Of a DNA stretch of 64,000 nucleotides, positions 12,384 through 24,799 are shown piece by piece. This DNA comes from Larix kaempferi (taxonomy: Eukaryota; Streptophyta; Pinopsida; Pinales; Pinaceae). Under the pieces are notes generated by a model, which saw nothing but the letters and a program-made list of their open reading frames with translations, searched no databases and was not told the origin of the DNA. The DNA lies in the NCBI GenBank assembly GCA_027924585.1, contig BSBM01000261.1, forward strand, positions 2,683,501 through 2,747,500, written 5' to 3'. Within the stretch, counting starts at the first letter, position 1, and every line of letters starts with the position of its first letter. The position numbers were made by a program, and so were the translations under genes.

Positions 12384-13559
12384 CTAAGTATGCATATTTT
12401 TGGCTAGGAGCATGCTCCAGCCTGTGCTAGATACTGAAAGTGATGTTATTTTGCATTATGACAAAATTTGGTTATGCATCTGTTTTGGTTTCTTTTAAAG
12501 TAGATATTGAAAAAAAGTATTTTAATGGAGTCTGATGACTGTGACAACTTGCAATGAGCTTTTTACAGTACCTTTCTGGTCTTCAATTCTTTATTTCTAA
12601 GCAACGGTTAGCATCTTGGGCTATACTAAGCATCCTTATTGATAAGTTTTGGAGTATGGAGGATATATCTTACAGCTTGCATCAGGTCTATTTTAACTGA
12701 AAGCCCATTGCATTGTCCAAGCCCAATGGTAACCCAGAGCAGTGAGTGGAATGTTTTAGGGTCTTTGCTGCTATGCCAATGTTGTAGATGATGTTTCAAA
12801 TCTTAATGACTGCTTAAAAAGTTAAATCTTAACCACAATAGCCTTAGTGATTAGATTTGAAACTTTTTGATATTTGAAGCTGGCACGGATTCAATTTCAA
12901 GGTTCTTGAACAATAACTTACTTGTCATAAGCTAGGTCCATATCCTGGTCTTGCTTATAACATGCAGGAACTATCTATAGGGTTAATATTCTGTTGTGAA
13001 CGAGTTCAATTCAATGTCCATAAAGGTAAATATATTGATGACATAAACTAAAGATAGTCTTATGTGCCAGAAACAAAATCACTTGTTAGATAAAAATGTC
13101 TTTGGTGTAAATGGGTGGGTGTTTGATGTTACAGTTGTGAAACATCCATACTTGTGGGAATCAACTAATACATGAAAGCCCTTAGTATTGTAAAATATCT
13201 TTCTTAGATTTGCACAAGAGTATACAGGTAACTGACCATCTTCTCCTTTTACCAAAGGTTACTTTGATTAGGTGTTGCTTCCTCCATGTCATTTTGATTA
13301 GTCTCTAGTCTCAGTCGGCTTGGCTTGGATTGTTTGAGAAGAGCTCAATTTCAGGAGTCTAAAATCTAATATTTCCTTTTCTTATGAATAAAATGCTTCT
13401 TTTTGTTACCCTTCATATTATATGAGGGTAATCCAACATATCACTGTGATGATTTGCATTCAGATTTCAGATCTCGACACAACATAATCAGTTGCACATG
13501 GCTTAGAGCTTAGAGTCCCTTGCAGTGATTATCATGGTGTATTTTTTGTATAATGTAGA
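12384..13559. other. Unassigned non-coding stretch
   Basis: I see no gene, bounded repeat or coding similarity in this interval. Confidence 0.4.
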
Positions 13560-14650
13560 TTGATGGGTTTTATTGACTATGTGGGATGCCCCCTCAAAAA
13601 ATGGTTGGTGCACTCCACTTAACAGCTAAATCTTTTCAATCTATTATGGGTGCACTTCCCTAGGGATATAATCCCCTAATTCTAGAGACAATATCCCCTG
13701 ATTTGTGGAATATATATCTGGAATTCCTTGATTTATGGTGGGTGCACCTCTTTGAGACATAATACCCTGATTTTGGAAGACAAAATCCTTGATTTATGGA
13801 TCCTTGTTTAGGAATTCCTCAATCTATGGGGACACATTTTCTTGGGGACATAATCCCTTGATTTAGGGATGATTTGCTCATACATGTGGCCTTTTCTATG
13901 CAAGGCACACCTCTAGTCCTCTCTAGTTCTAGCAAGTGGTGCCAAACACTCACATAGAACTTGCACACTTGTCTCTTCTCTCTCTCATGTGGTGCCTTCT
14001 TTCTTGCAAGACTCCAACACATGGCTAGCACCACTCTTGTTTCATTGTGGCTATATAAGGAGAAGGTCTTTTCATTATAAAACATGGTTGGATTTTTGAA
14101 GTTTCCTCTTCTTGGAGCCTAAATGATATATCATTTTGGGAGCTTTTGTGACATGTATTTGAGATACTCTCTTGTTGATGTGTGGCATTTAATCTTATTT
14201 GGAGGTTTCAAAGATTGTAAGTATTGCTAGCTCTTTTACATTGAAATTTCTATGTTTTGGGTTGGAGGCCATAGAAGGGTATTAATATCACATTGGAAGG
14301 AGAAGGGCTTATGTTAATCTCTATTCTCTTTTCCTTTGTATATGTGCACATATGGGTATTGATCTTTGCATTCATTCTTGATTTGAAGAGTGTAATATTG
14401 ATCTTTTGTCTGTATAGTAACATAGTGCACCCCCTTGTAAAACCTAGTATATTCTTTCACTTCACTAAGTAGGGTTTGATCAATCATGTGACCTTTCCCC
14501 CTTAGTGACATATGTAACAAGGCCTTCTTAGGTTGTACTTCTTTGAATCCATTTGCCCTTGGTGGATTGACACTAGTCTTTTGAATGGTCGCCATGTTGA
14601 TCGATCAGACAGGTTCTGCCAGGTTTCCCACCTTCGAGAGTTTGAAACAT
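13560..14650 (+). repeat. Possible solo LTR or LTR fragment
   Basis: The left half contains several degenerate copies of a motif like ATAATCCCCTGATTTATGG at roughly 50-bp spacing (13,660-13,870). A TATA-like box, CTATATAAGG, follows at 14051-14060 with a downstream region resembling an LTR R/U5. I could not fix both termini or a target duplication, so the call is tentative. A 93-codon minus-strand open frame at 14314-14595 is not recognised. Confidence 0.28.
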
Positions 14651-15540
14651 AGGTGTACCATGTACATATCTACCTTCTGCACTTGCATTTTGCACCAAGA
14701 GTAGCGAGGTACCTCTATGGCCTAGGTAGATGTATCATGTCTGTAACATTTTTTTTAACAAGAATGTTTAAGATTTTGTATTAAAAATAAGTTGCACCGG
14801 AACTAGTCAGCATAGTAATACAAAAAGAATGTTGTCACTTAGTTCAAAATTCAGCATATTAACCATATAGTAAGAGTCTGGAGCAACAAAATTTCTATCA
14901 TCCTTTGCAGAGGGTTTCAAAAGGGTCCTACTGGTTTAGAGTCTTAGACTCAAAAAGACACCTAAACCAGAACTGTTTTGCATAACATAAAAGAAACTGA
15001 TACTAATAGAAAACATGCTTGCCGTGTGCCTCATCTTGACCACATTGGTGGGCTGCGATTCCCGATTTTCTAATTCCATGTCTTCTAGCATTTGATGAAC
15101 AGTTTCCTCTTCTTTTGGTTCACCAAGAACAAAGACCATTGGCATAGATTCGGGTAGTCGATTATGAACCCTTACTTAGATTGTAGACCATATTCCATAA
15201 CATGGAGCATTCTGCTTCTGAGACCTGGATTGCCTTTTTGGCTGCAGGAGGGTTTCCAGTATCACTGCATTTTGGGAATTGCATTGGTGTTCATTACAAT
15301 GGACTTTGGTTGTTATCAAGAATATGGAAGTTCTGTTGTCATTGATGAATTCTTCATGCATGCACATGAATTTCTGTGCTTTGTGCATTTCCCTAAGACA
15401 TATCCTAAGATTTCTGGGGCAATCCATGGCCCATGGAGTCTAGAAATGCCCAACCAAAATAAACACAGCAGAATCAAACAAACAAGGCCTAGAATACTCA
15501 TTCAAAACCAGAGAATGCAGGTCCCAACCAGCTCACCATA
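14651..15540. other. Unassigned stretch
   Basis: I recognise nothing convincing. A plus-strand open frame at 15164-15541 (125 codons) has no motif I know, and the opposite strand is open over part of the same interval, so I do not call it a gene. Confidence 0.35.
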
Positions 15541-16054
15541 GAAATCTGTTTTAAAAATCAGTCAACTTGGACTTGGTCGAGTTGACCATCCACTGAGTCG
15601 ACTCGGCCTTCAAATCAAATTGGGTGACCGGTTCGGTATGGAACCGGTCAGCTTGGTCAAGTCTTGACTTGAACCAGCCGAGTTGACTGTTAAAAAAATC
15701 CGTTCTGTTCAGTTACTCAGAAGTTTTTGGTAATACTAAACGGTAGTGTTTAATTCTCAAAGTAAAAGGATAGAAAATGAAAGAAAATGAAAGATTTTTT
15801 TTGTAAGCTAGTTGGGATTCTTTTCTATTGATATATATATAAAAAGATGTAAATACTATTAAAATTTGAAGTTTGGCCAGCCCGAAGGAATTCCAGCCCA
15901 AATGTTAAACCAGAGTTTTTCAGTTACTGTTCTATCTATCCTATTGACATTGCTAAGGAGATTAAAACCATAATTATTTACATAACATAAGTTCTGCAGA
16001 GGATTGAAATGAACATATCTATTCAAAAACTGAAAAAAAGCTAATTGTTGAAAC

Positions 16055-16447
16055 CTATTTCTGCTTCTTAACTTCATCAGTCAAAGTGGTATTGGCTGGA
16101 ACTTGGCTTGCTTGAGCATTTTGATGATCTTCAGGGGGGAAGTTTGAGCCTGTTGTAGCTTTGTAGATGCAATTAAGCTTTCTGTCCAACCTTCCATTCT
16201 GAGCTAACATCTTGTTTTTTTGATCAATTACCTCTTCGATCATCAGAACAAGGCCATTCCTTTCTTCCTGGGCATCAAGCAGTGCCTTGCTTAACACTGA
16301 TTTGATCTGCCACTTAAGAGCTACTGTTTTGAAAAATTTGGTGTCTCTAGCTTTGGTATTGCCAAGGTCCTGGGTATATCCTTCCATATTCTCCATAATT
16401 TCCTCCTCTGGGGTACATTTTTGCTCTAGCACAATGTCCTCTTCCAA
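16055..16447 (-). CDS. Unrecognised 130-codon ORF, coiled-coil-like
   Basis: This open frame encodes an acidic N-terminus rich in Glu (MEEDIVLEQKCTPEEEIMEN) and a Lys/Glu/Leu-rich middle that could form a coiled coil. It ends NTTLTDEVKKQK. Codons upstream of the Met stay open for a short way (RRIEELEE...), so the true start is unknown. I recognise no domain. It lies inside sequence that interrupts the inverted hAT-derived element, next to two other unrecognised minus-strand frames (16526-16837 and 16732-17118). A retroelement-encoded or captured host gene fragment is possible. Confidence 0.25.
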   Translation of the reverse strand: MEEDIVLEQKCTPEEEIMENMEGYTQDLGNTKARDTKFFKTVALKWQIKSVLSKALLDAQEERNGLVLMIEEVIDQKNKMLAQNGRLDRKLNCIYKATTGSNFPPEDHQNAQASQVPANTTLTDEVKKQK

Positions 16448-17580
16448 TTCCTCGATTCTTCTTTGGACTCAGGCTAGGGTGAGGCGAAGGTAATAGGAGC
16501 AATTGACATCTATTTCTTGCTTGATTTAAAAATCAGAGACTGGGGGTTTTCCTTTTCGAGGGCCATGGGAGATAGGAGTTTTCGGCATTGTGGTAGAGGA
16601 CTGGAGGGGTCTGTACAAAGGTAACAGTAGCAGGACTAAACTTTCAGAGGGGGCTAGAGGAAGCTGCCTGTGGATGAGGAGAGCCTCGAGAGCACACACC
16701 TTAAACTTAGCAGTGCCCAGGGAAACCAGGTTCAGAGAAGGTTTGGGAGGTGGAGCAATCCAAGGGGGTCGCTTCGAGATAATGGGAGGAGGGGTCCGAA
16801 TAACAAAAAACCAGTAAAGACTAATAGAGGGAAGCAAAACTCCTTAAAAAATACAAACCTGCAGGCAAGAGGCTTTGTCAAGTACCTGCCTAGAAGACTC
16901 ATGCTATCGTGCTTGTCCGGTGTAATCGTTGTATCTTCTACTCGACTATCTTCATGATGGTGAGAATGAAAGCTTGAATTTCTTGATTCTCCTGTTCTTG
17001 CTACCATGACATGCATTATACCTGCTTTAACGGGAATGTTATGCTTGTTCCTCCGTCTAGGCCAGTAACCATCATAATTCCCAGCGTACTGTTCCTCGAG
17101 TCTGAGAGATTTTTCCATGATTTTCTAATTTGAGTGTCCGCATCGATAGGAGTTCTCATGCTTTGATGAGGCTTGGAGTAAGCATACAGTTGTAGTATTC
17201 ACGATAAGAGGTGGATGGTGGCAGTCCTGTCAGAGGGAGGATGAACATGTGGCCTGGGTCTTGTCCTTCCTTTGGGACTTCTTGCCATGTGGCACTTTAA
17301 TATCCTCATGTTTGGTGATCATTCGATCCGAGGTGAAAGAAGTGAAAGATAAGGAGAATGTCACTTTTACTTAAATTTTTAACATTACCATTAATTGTTT
17401 CAGGATGTTTGAGAGTGGTTCCAACCTCATCGGACTTCATATACAAAAAGTAGAATTTTAGATCCCATTTAGAATTCAACAGACTTAATAGTTTTTATGA
17501 TTGCAAAGTTTCCACCAAATTCTATCATGTACGAGGGTATGGGATTGGCATTTAATCAAGCACATCAACCCCTCTATATA

Positions 17581-17920
17581 AAGATGTTGTCCGCCAAACT
17601 GCACATCAACAGCAGAAATCTTTCGAAAGCTGTCTCCCTCACTGGAAGTGGGGAGAGGTGCAGCCTTGGGGGCAAGCAATGAGCCAGGTACTGTCACCTG
17701 AATCCCAGCTCCTCCGTTTAGGCTAACTCCTAACGAAGCCAAGGGGGGTAGTCCCTACAAAGAGTTTAACTATGACTCTTATGTTTTTTAAAGTTTAAGT
17801 GTGAATGATGCGGATGGGTGTTGTTTAGGAGTTTATTATGTGATGAGACCAAATTAAAAGATATGACAAACACAAGATAACAAAGCAATCCACGTTGCTA
17901 AAATGAAGTAACAAGACTAA
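17581..17920 (+). repeat. Insertion sharing a repeat with 40.70-40.86 kb
   Basis: The segment CTTGGGGGCAAG...CTCCTCCGT...AACGAAGCCAAGGGGGGT at 17667-17750 closely matches 40763-40843. The two copies identify a dispersed repeat of unknown class. No ends were resolved. Confidence 0.55.
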
Positions 17921-18248
17921 CCTTGATGTTGGTGGTGTTGATTGTTGAACTCCTCTGTCATGACCTTAATAAAAATGTACTCTTCACTCAAGTAAAATCA
18001 CTTATTAAGCAAGGGAAGCTTTAGGAAGCTTCATCAAAATTGTAGGGTGTTGAGTCATTGACAAATGTCCTTGGAGGATCAACTTTGATTTTCAAGGTAG
18101 AGGCAAGAGCTAGAGCCTAGAGGAGGGAGGCATAGGGTGCTATTGATGAATATGATTCCAATATAGGCAATGATTTGTCGACATGTATGATTTATGATTT
18201 ATGTTTCACATTCACTTTTTAAAATGTCCTTGCTCATTTATTAATTTA

Positions 18249-18250
18249 AA

Positions 18251-18288
<38 letters not shown>

Positions 18289-18290
18289 TG
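18249..18290. repeat. CA/TA microsatellite
   Basis: An (AC)n run passes directly into (AT)n. It occupies the same place in the module as the long AT run at 38969-39022. Confidence 0.95.
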
Positions 18291-19327
18291 CGTTTCCTTG
18301 TTTCCAAAATTTTTGCCGGTCACATTTCCAAAGTGTCCCGGTTTCAAAAACTCATCCTCCATGTTTTGTGCAACTTAGAATCTAACCCTAATTTTAAAGC
18401 TATAAGATGAACCCTAACCTCATGCTTCTAGGCATTCAACTAGTAGTAGTAGTACTACTACTGTATTTGTAGATGACCTTGAGGAGTTCGAGCTTGAGCC
18501 AGATGATGATGCCATTGCCTATGCCATTGCTAGTCCTGATTTTAGTTCTGCTTCTAGTACTAGTAATGGTGATGAGTTTGATGGTTGATCATGTTGATCA
18601 ATGACATGTATGATGTGGTGGCATCATAACATGTTTTTTGGACTCTATAGGCCATTTAGGCCTCATTGATTATGTATTTTGTTCTAGATATATATTGCAC
18701 AATACACTTGTGCGGCTGTGCCATTTTGATATATTCACCCTTATATGTTGGTATATAGATGAGAAGACTTTGGATATTTTGTCTCTAATGCTTTTGAATC
18801 ATGGATTAGAATCTTTAAAGTATTGTTTTTCTTTGAAATTTAAATATTTTATGTATTTTTGAGTAAAGCGAGTCATTAAATTCAACTTGGCTGAGTCATT
18901 ATCGATTCATTACCAATTTTGAGTCCGAGTTCGAGTTGGCCCTCGACCTAAGTTACCGGACACGTCCATATCCCTCCACGTGTCTTGTGTCATCATGTCA
19001 GACACGAACACGATGCAAACACGTGTTTTGATCGTGTCTTAATTTAGGACACGACCAAAATACGTGTCGGACACATGTTTGCATCGTGTCTCGTACTGTG
19101 TAGGCTGTGTCTTGATTCCAGGACACGAAAAAGGCGCAAAAGAGGCTCGCTGGGGATTAAATCCCGACTTTTCTCATTCATTTGGTCAATTGCAATTGAA
19201 GAGAGAGGTGTGAGAGTGATTGTTTTTGCAGGTGAAGAGGATTTGGTGGATTTGCAAGGGTTTCCAAGTGCCTTTGAGGGTGGATTTTGTTGGGAGGATT
19301 CAAGCTCACCATCAAGCAAGAAGAAGA

Positions 19328-21821
19328 ATGTCTCAATCAACTAGTGTAGTAGCTAAAGAGCAAAGGAAAGGGATAAATGCCCCATCTAGTGTCTCCCCTC
19401 CTCTTCCTCCTCCAAGCATAAGCTCTTCTACTCCTACTAGTGCTCCATTTGTTGCTAGTGGAGCTCATGCTCCATTTAACCCTGTTTTAGCAAGACAACA
19501 AGCCCAAGAGAAAAAATACCCTTTGTGGAAGTATGTGACAAGGAAAGAAGGGCCTAGGGAAAAGCTTGGTGGGGGAGGCAATGTGAGTTGGAGTTGCAAT
19601 TTCTGCAAGAATGAGTTCAAGAGCACATATTATCGGTTTTAGGGCCATTTGTCGGCCCTTCCTTGTGGGTTTTCTTCATGTAAAGCAGTGAGTGTTACCC
19701 AAAGGAGGGAGATGGAAAGAGAGGATCATGTTGGCTTAGGGAAGGTGGCAGCAACAAGCAATAAATAAAAGAATGATTGTCCTCTTCTATTCTTGAGGAA
19801 ACCCTCTAGCACTAGGCCTCCAGCTAGCAGATATGTGAGTGAGATTGATACTCATCCAACAAGAAAGAGGTCAACTCCAAGTGGTCCAATGGAACGGATT
19901 TTCCAACAAGAGGCACGGGAAGAGGTGGACCTTACCATTGCATTCTTTTTTCTACCTCAACTTCATTTCATTCAATGTTGCACGGTCACCATTGTTTATT
20001 GAGATGTGTCGAAGTCTCATTGAACGAGCTCCAAATGGTTATGTGCCTCCTGGTTCAGAGAAGCTTAGAACCACATTGTTGGTTAAGGCAAAGAAGGAGG
20101 TGGATAAAATTCTTGATCCAATTAGATCAACATGGCCCTCACTCGGTGTCAGTGTTGTTTCTGATGGATGGACGAATGCAGCACGCCATCCACTCATCAA
20201 TTTCATGGTGTTTGCCCAAAATGGACTATTGTTCTTGAAAGGAGTGGATGCTCTTGGGAAATACAAGGATGCACAGTATATGGGTGAGTTGTTCATCAAA
20301 GTGATTGAAGAAGCATGTGTTGATTCTTGTGTACAAATCATCATGAACAATGCATCTGTTTGCAAGGCTGCTGGGATGATTGTGGAAGCTAAATATCCAT
20401 AAGTATTTTCATTTTGGAAACCTTGCATTTCTAATTTGCTCATTCTTTGAATTTAGCACAAGATCTATCTAGGGGAAAGGTCATTTTATAGATTTGAGTT
20501 GTTAGTTGTAGAGTCATTTATACTTGCTTTTATTGCTCTTACAGGTATTTTGGACACCTTGCATTATCCATTCTTTGAATTTAGCACTGAAATCTATTGC
20601 TTTAGAGGTGACATGGATTGGCAACCTTATTGATGATGCACACCATGTCCGTAACTTTGTCAAAACCACACCAATGCCCTCACAATCTACAAAGAGTACA
20701 CACATCTTTCATTGCTGAAGATTGTAGATACTTGGTTTGCTTCCTCATTCAAAACCGCTCTTCGGTCCATGGTGATTTCAAAGTTTTGGTCTTTTTGGAG
20801 AAAGACAGATCATAATGCTTCAAAAAAGATAGAGGACACAGTGTTAGATGATGCTTGGTGGGACAGGGTAGATCTTACCATTAAGATCATGGAGCCACTC
20901 ATTTCTTTGTTTCGGTTTGTAGACACGGTCCAACCCATCCTAGCAGATGTTTATGAGGGGTAGGATTCCATGATTGAGTCCATGAGGACCATTGTTATGG
21001 AGAATGAGTGTCCCAAGTATGAGACATCGACAGAGAACTTATGGTCCACTATTTAGGATATTCTTATCTCCAGGTGGGATAAGAATTGCACACCTTTGCA
21101 TTGCTTGGCCCACCCCTTGAACCCCAGGTTCTGTAGTCAGGAATAGCTCAGTGGTGGTCCCTCACATAGAGTCCCTCCTCACATGGATGGAGAGATGTCA
21201 CAGGGGAGGAAGATCGCATTTAGGCGACTATTTCAAGATAGAGACTTACTTGATGAGGTGGAGGAGGGCTTTGTAGAGTTTTCCATTGCTAGTGGGAGAT
21301 TTGTAGGCTATGACGTGGTCGAAGACAGGGGTTAAGAAACCCTAAGCTTGGTGGGAAACTCATGGGGCAACATGCTCTCTTCTATAGAAGCTAGCCTTGA
21401 TGATCATCTCTCAAGTTAGATCATCCTCTAGTTGTGAGAGGAATTGCAGCACATATGGAAACTTGTACAGTTTGAATAAAAGTAGGCTTGAGCAGTCCAG
21501 GGTAGAGACAATGGTGTATGTGCACACCAACCTTCGTCTTATTTACAGGAAGAGGGAGGAGTTGGTGAGTGGAAAGACAAAGTTGTGGGATGTCTTTCCT
21601 AATGATATGGGTTTGGACAACAGTATTGAGTTGGAATTAACCAACCTAGTTCTTAATGATCCAATGCTAGAGCCGATGATTTTGATGATAGTGATCCTTT
21701 GGAGGGGTCATCCTCCACACCAGCAGATGCAAATCCTCAGATGGGTGGAGAGGAGGAGGAGGAGGACGAAGAAGAGAGCAATGATGAATTTGTTGATTCA
21801 GGCATGGAGGAGGACTATTGA
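19328..21821 (+). pseudogene. hAT transposase pseudogene (BED, DUF659, hAT dimerisation region)
   Basis: The probable start is the Met at 19328 (MSQSTSVVAKEQRKG), because the related copy begins with a similar MAQTSKAAGKGQRKG. In order: a Ser/Pro-rich leader; PLWKYVTR plus a BED-finger start (WSCNFCKNEF) ending at a stop near 19640; a segment ending in REEVDLTIAFFF; a DUF659-like core at about 20010-20402 (VVSDGWTNAARHPLINF, LFIKVIEEACVD, EAKYP); a break of about 140 bp that may be an intron or an insertion; then LALKSIALEVTWIGNLIDDA near 20575-20636; and an acidic C-terminus ending GMEEDY. Frameshifts and stops occur throughout. It is a relic, related to the minus-strand copy at 54.6-56.9 kb. 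Confidence 0.8.
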
Positions 21822-22061
21822 GTTTTGAGGCTCTTGATAGATGAGATACTTCCATCTTGATCAACCCCTTTTTGTATTTACTATTTTCCAGTGGCATTTC
21901 GACATCTATGCAATGCATTTTGATTTTGATGACTTAATGAGAAATATGGTTCTAACATATTGATCTATCATTTATGTGTATCGATTCTGATTTCTATTGA
22001 ATATTTGTAAACATTTGGATCTATATGTCTATATTTTTAATATATATAATTTTTAATTAAT

Positions 22062-22094
<33 letters not shown>

Positions 22095-22192
22095 ACGTGT
22101 CCTCCATGTCTTGATTCTGAGGGTCACTGTGTCCGTGTCAGACACGTATTTTTTATATATATAATTTTTAATATTTATATCTTTATCTATAT

Positions 22193-23509
22193 CAATGTTG
22201 AAAACATCGGCAACGACAAAAAATCGCCAGGAGTCCTGAAGACAACTTCTCGGCAACATCGGGGAAAAAGTCGGCAAACCGCGGCAAGCATTAAAAAATA
22301 CAAAATAAATTCATTTTTCTCAATTTTTTAAACATATAAACCAACAACAACATCAAATAAACACATTGGCACATAAATATAGGAAAAACATCAATATATA
22401 TATGATGTAGTGTGTGCCAAATCAATTTGATACATCAGAGTCAATACTAAATCCTAAAACCTAATAGCAATCCAATAAAGGACTCAAAAGTGGATAACCA
22501 ATACAAAATGCCATCAAATATATAAATGTATCTCATCATCATGAGTCATCTACAATGACAAATCTAGCAACTAGCTATCATCCTATCCTGGAGAATCAAT
22601 GACCTTTCCCCCTTTTACAGGAAAAGGTCATGGCTCGTTTGCCAATAGAGGTTCCTGCATCATCTATGTAGAGGTTCCTACAAAATTTTAGTAAACGTCG
22701 AAGGGGATGTCAAGTTCTTCAACATATGGGACCCCACTATAAATACTACAAAATTTATATAAGAATACAAGCAAATTGAAACATAAATCATTGAATTTTT
22801 ATTTTTATAAATTATAAATTATAATCCAAGAGACCAATACATACATGATCATTGATAACAATATAACATAATAAATCATAAATGATCTCTCTACAATAGA
22901 CACCATTATCATCTGGGTACATATAGGGGTTGGTGCTCTTAATTAAACATCAATCCCATACCCTCATACATGATAGAATACAAGGGAAATGTTGCACTTT
23001 GGCCAATCTTGAAATCATGAAAACTGTTAAGTCTACTGAATTTTGAATGGGATATAAAATTCTACTTTCTCCATATGAAGTCTGATGAGGTTGGAACCAC
23101 TCTCAAACATCCTGAAACAATTAATGGTAATATTAAAAATTTAAGTAAAAGGATAGAAAATAAAAGAAAGGAGAATGTCAACTTTTAGAAAATAAAAGAA
23201 AGGAGAATGTCAACTTTTACTTTAAGAATTTAAAATTACCATTACTTTAAGAATTTAATATTACCATTACTTACTAAGGAGAGTGTCCCCGTGTAACAAT
23301 GACAATGGCACATGAAAACCCAAAAATCATCATTTAAGTGGGTAAACCCCAAGCTTGGGCGATTTTTCCTACTTTTGATTTTTTGTAGACATCGCGATTT
23401 CCGTTTTTTAGGTAAAAATCACTATTTTTTTGGGCCGAAAAATCGATGCCCAAAAAAAATTGCGATTTTTCGCGATGTGCCGAAAATTTCGGCGATATCT
23501 TCAACACTG
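22193..23509. mobile_element. Non-autonomous hAT element nested in the right end of another hAT
   Basis: This 1317-bp element has a perfect 8-bp target duplication, ATCTATAT, at 22185-22192 and 23510-23517. The terminal inverted repeats match well (CAATGTTGAAAACATCGGC and CAGTGTTGAAGATATCGCC). Its interior (22925-23215) carries part of the module shared with other hAT elements here. It has no transposase. It splits the duplicated GTGTC-rich terminal array of the host element. Confidence 0.92.
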
Positions 23510-23650
23510 ATCTATATCTATCTATATATATATATAACATGTCCTCCATGTCCGGATTCCGGGGGTCACTGTGTCCGTGTCGGACACTCGTATTTTCGTG
23601 TGCTCCGTGTCCTTGTGTCAGGTGACGATTCTGTGTTTTAAAACATTGCT

Positions 23651-24074
23651 ATATAAACACTGAATTACCCGAATTTGAAAGTGAAAGGGGCTCTACCTCC
23701 TTGCTACAAGTGCAATCTACCAAATTGCATTCCTCGAAACTGAAAAACAAAAAGAATACATAGGCTTGACCTTCCTAGGATCGAAGAAGCAGTTGGCTTA
23801 GGGTAACCACTAAATGGCAGACCAAAACTAGCTTAGAAGATAATCAACAACATCCAAAATAATCATTCAAAACCAGAGGATGGAAGTTCCAAATAGTTCA
23901 TAGAAGAAAAATTGTTACACCTGAATTCAAAAGCGAAAGGGGCTCAACCACCTAACTACAAATGCAGTGAACCAAAATGCAAAACTCAAAGTTGAAGAAC
24001 ACAAAGGATACACTATCTAGACTTTCCCGGGCTCAAAGAAGAGGTAGGCTTTAGGTAACCCCAAATGGTAGGTC
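23651..24074. other. Short unassigned interval with duplicated motif
   Basis: Two diverged direct copies of a segment beginning GAATTACCCGAATTTGAAAG or similar (near 23666 and 23932) suggest an old tandem duplication of about 265 bp. No gene is seen. Confidence 0.45.
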
Positions 24075-24079
24075 AAATC

Positions 24080-24677
24080 TGTTAAGATTATATGCTACTA
24101 TAGACTAGATTCCAATTTCATTAGCATTTAATACATTATTCACAATAGCAGCATAATAAGGATCTCTGAAAGATACACAATCACAAAGCACAAAGCAATA
24201 TACCCTGGGAAACACTCAAGGGAAGAAAACCCAACAAGAACTTCCTCAATATAGATGAACAAAGTACAATACCCAAAATAGGTCTCGCAAATAAGAGAGA
24301 CAAGCCCAAACTCTAGACCCAAGCCAATCCTCCTCCTTTGCAGATATCTCTCTCTCTCCTCTAATGCGAATTGCACAAGTGAGTGATGGTACAAATGAGA
24401 GGAACTCACTCTCTATTTATACTTTAACTTTTACTTGACTTTTATCCCAGCTAGGTCGGCCTCACTTTAACTGACTGGGCCGACCTCTCCTAGAAAGACT
24501 TGAATAATATTATATTACATTCTTTAGGATACTAACGACTCGACTTACAATGGAGGCTTTACCTCGTGACTTTTACATGACCAAATATAATAATGGCATC
24601 TCCGAACGGACATCCCCGACGGAGTTACAATAATAAAGTACAAGTAGAATATTCTTTGAAGTTACATTAATTTAACA
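24080..24677 (-). repeat. 3' LTR of the minus-strand Copia element
   Basis: This 598-bp LTR begins TGTTAAGATT and ends TTAATTTAACA on the plus strand, with TG...CA ends. A TATA-like TATAAATA lies on the minus strand at 24414-24421. It is homologous to the LTRs of the element at 58.2 kb (shared AATGTAACTTC start and GGCCGACCT blocks). Confidence 0.9.
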
Positions 24678-24686
24678 CTCCCCCTT
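24678..24686 (-). other. Polypurine tract
   Basis: AAGGGGGAG on the minus strand abuts the 3' LTR. A near-identical tract, AAAAGGGGGAG, also occurs at 25843-25853 beside the end of pol. Confidence 0.8.
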
Positions 24687-24799
24687 AACAAGAAGGGTAT
24701 TCTACTGACAACAACATCTGCATGTGTCACTCTACACAACATCATTGGAGGGAGGAGGGGCATTATCAACAACATCATCTGGAACATTAGTTGATACAT

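Larger units (their letters stand above)
17345..18390 (-). repeat. Inverted copy of the shared hAT module, with insertion
   Basis: 17345-17580 is the reverse complement of 39410-39600 (shared block around GAGAGTGGTTCCAACCTCAT). 17925-18390 is the reverse complement of about 38870-39390, including the microsatellite position. The two halves are separated by about 340 bp (17581-17920) that the other copies lack. Confidence 0.78.
15541..18960 (-). mobile_element. Composite hAT-derived element, inverted
   Basis: The right end (18830-18960) is homologous in reverse to the left end of the hAT element at 38508: it has the same TTTATGTATTTTTGAGTAAA stretch followed by GAGTC/GAGTCCGAG repeats. The left end (15550-15720) carries GTCGAGTTGAC and ACCGGTTCGG subterminal repeats. 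Between them lies the shared hAT module in reverse, split by unrelated sequence. No clean target duplication was found, so the outer limits are approximate. Confidence 0.5.
18961..23650 (+). mobile_element. hAT transposon (BED/DUF659 type), degenerate
   Basis: The left subterminal region (18961-19130) and right region (22097-22150 and 23537-23650) are both rich in GTGTC/GACAC motifs such as GGACACG and CCGTGTCGGACAC. A broken transposase lies between. The beginning aligns with the far end of the related element at 57289 (shared ATATCCC then ACGTGTC). The right end appears to finish ...AAAACATTG at about 23650. No matching 8-bp duplication was found, so the left terminus may have been altered. 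Confidence 0.65.
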
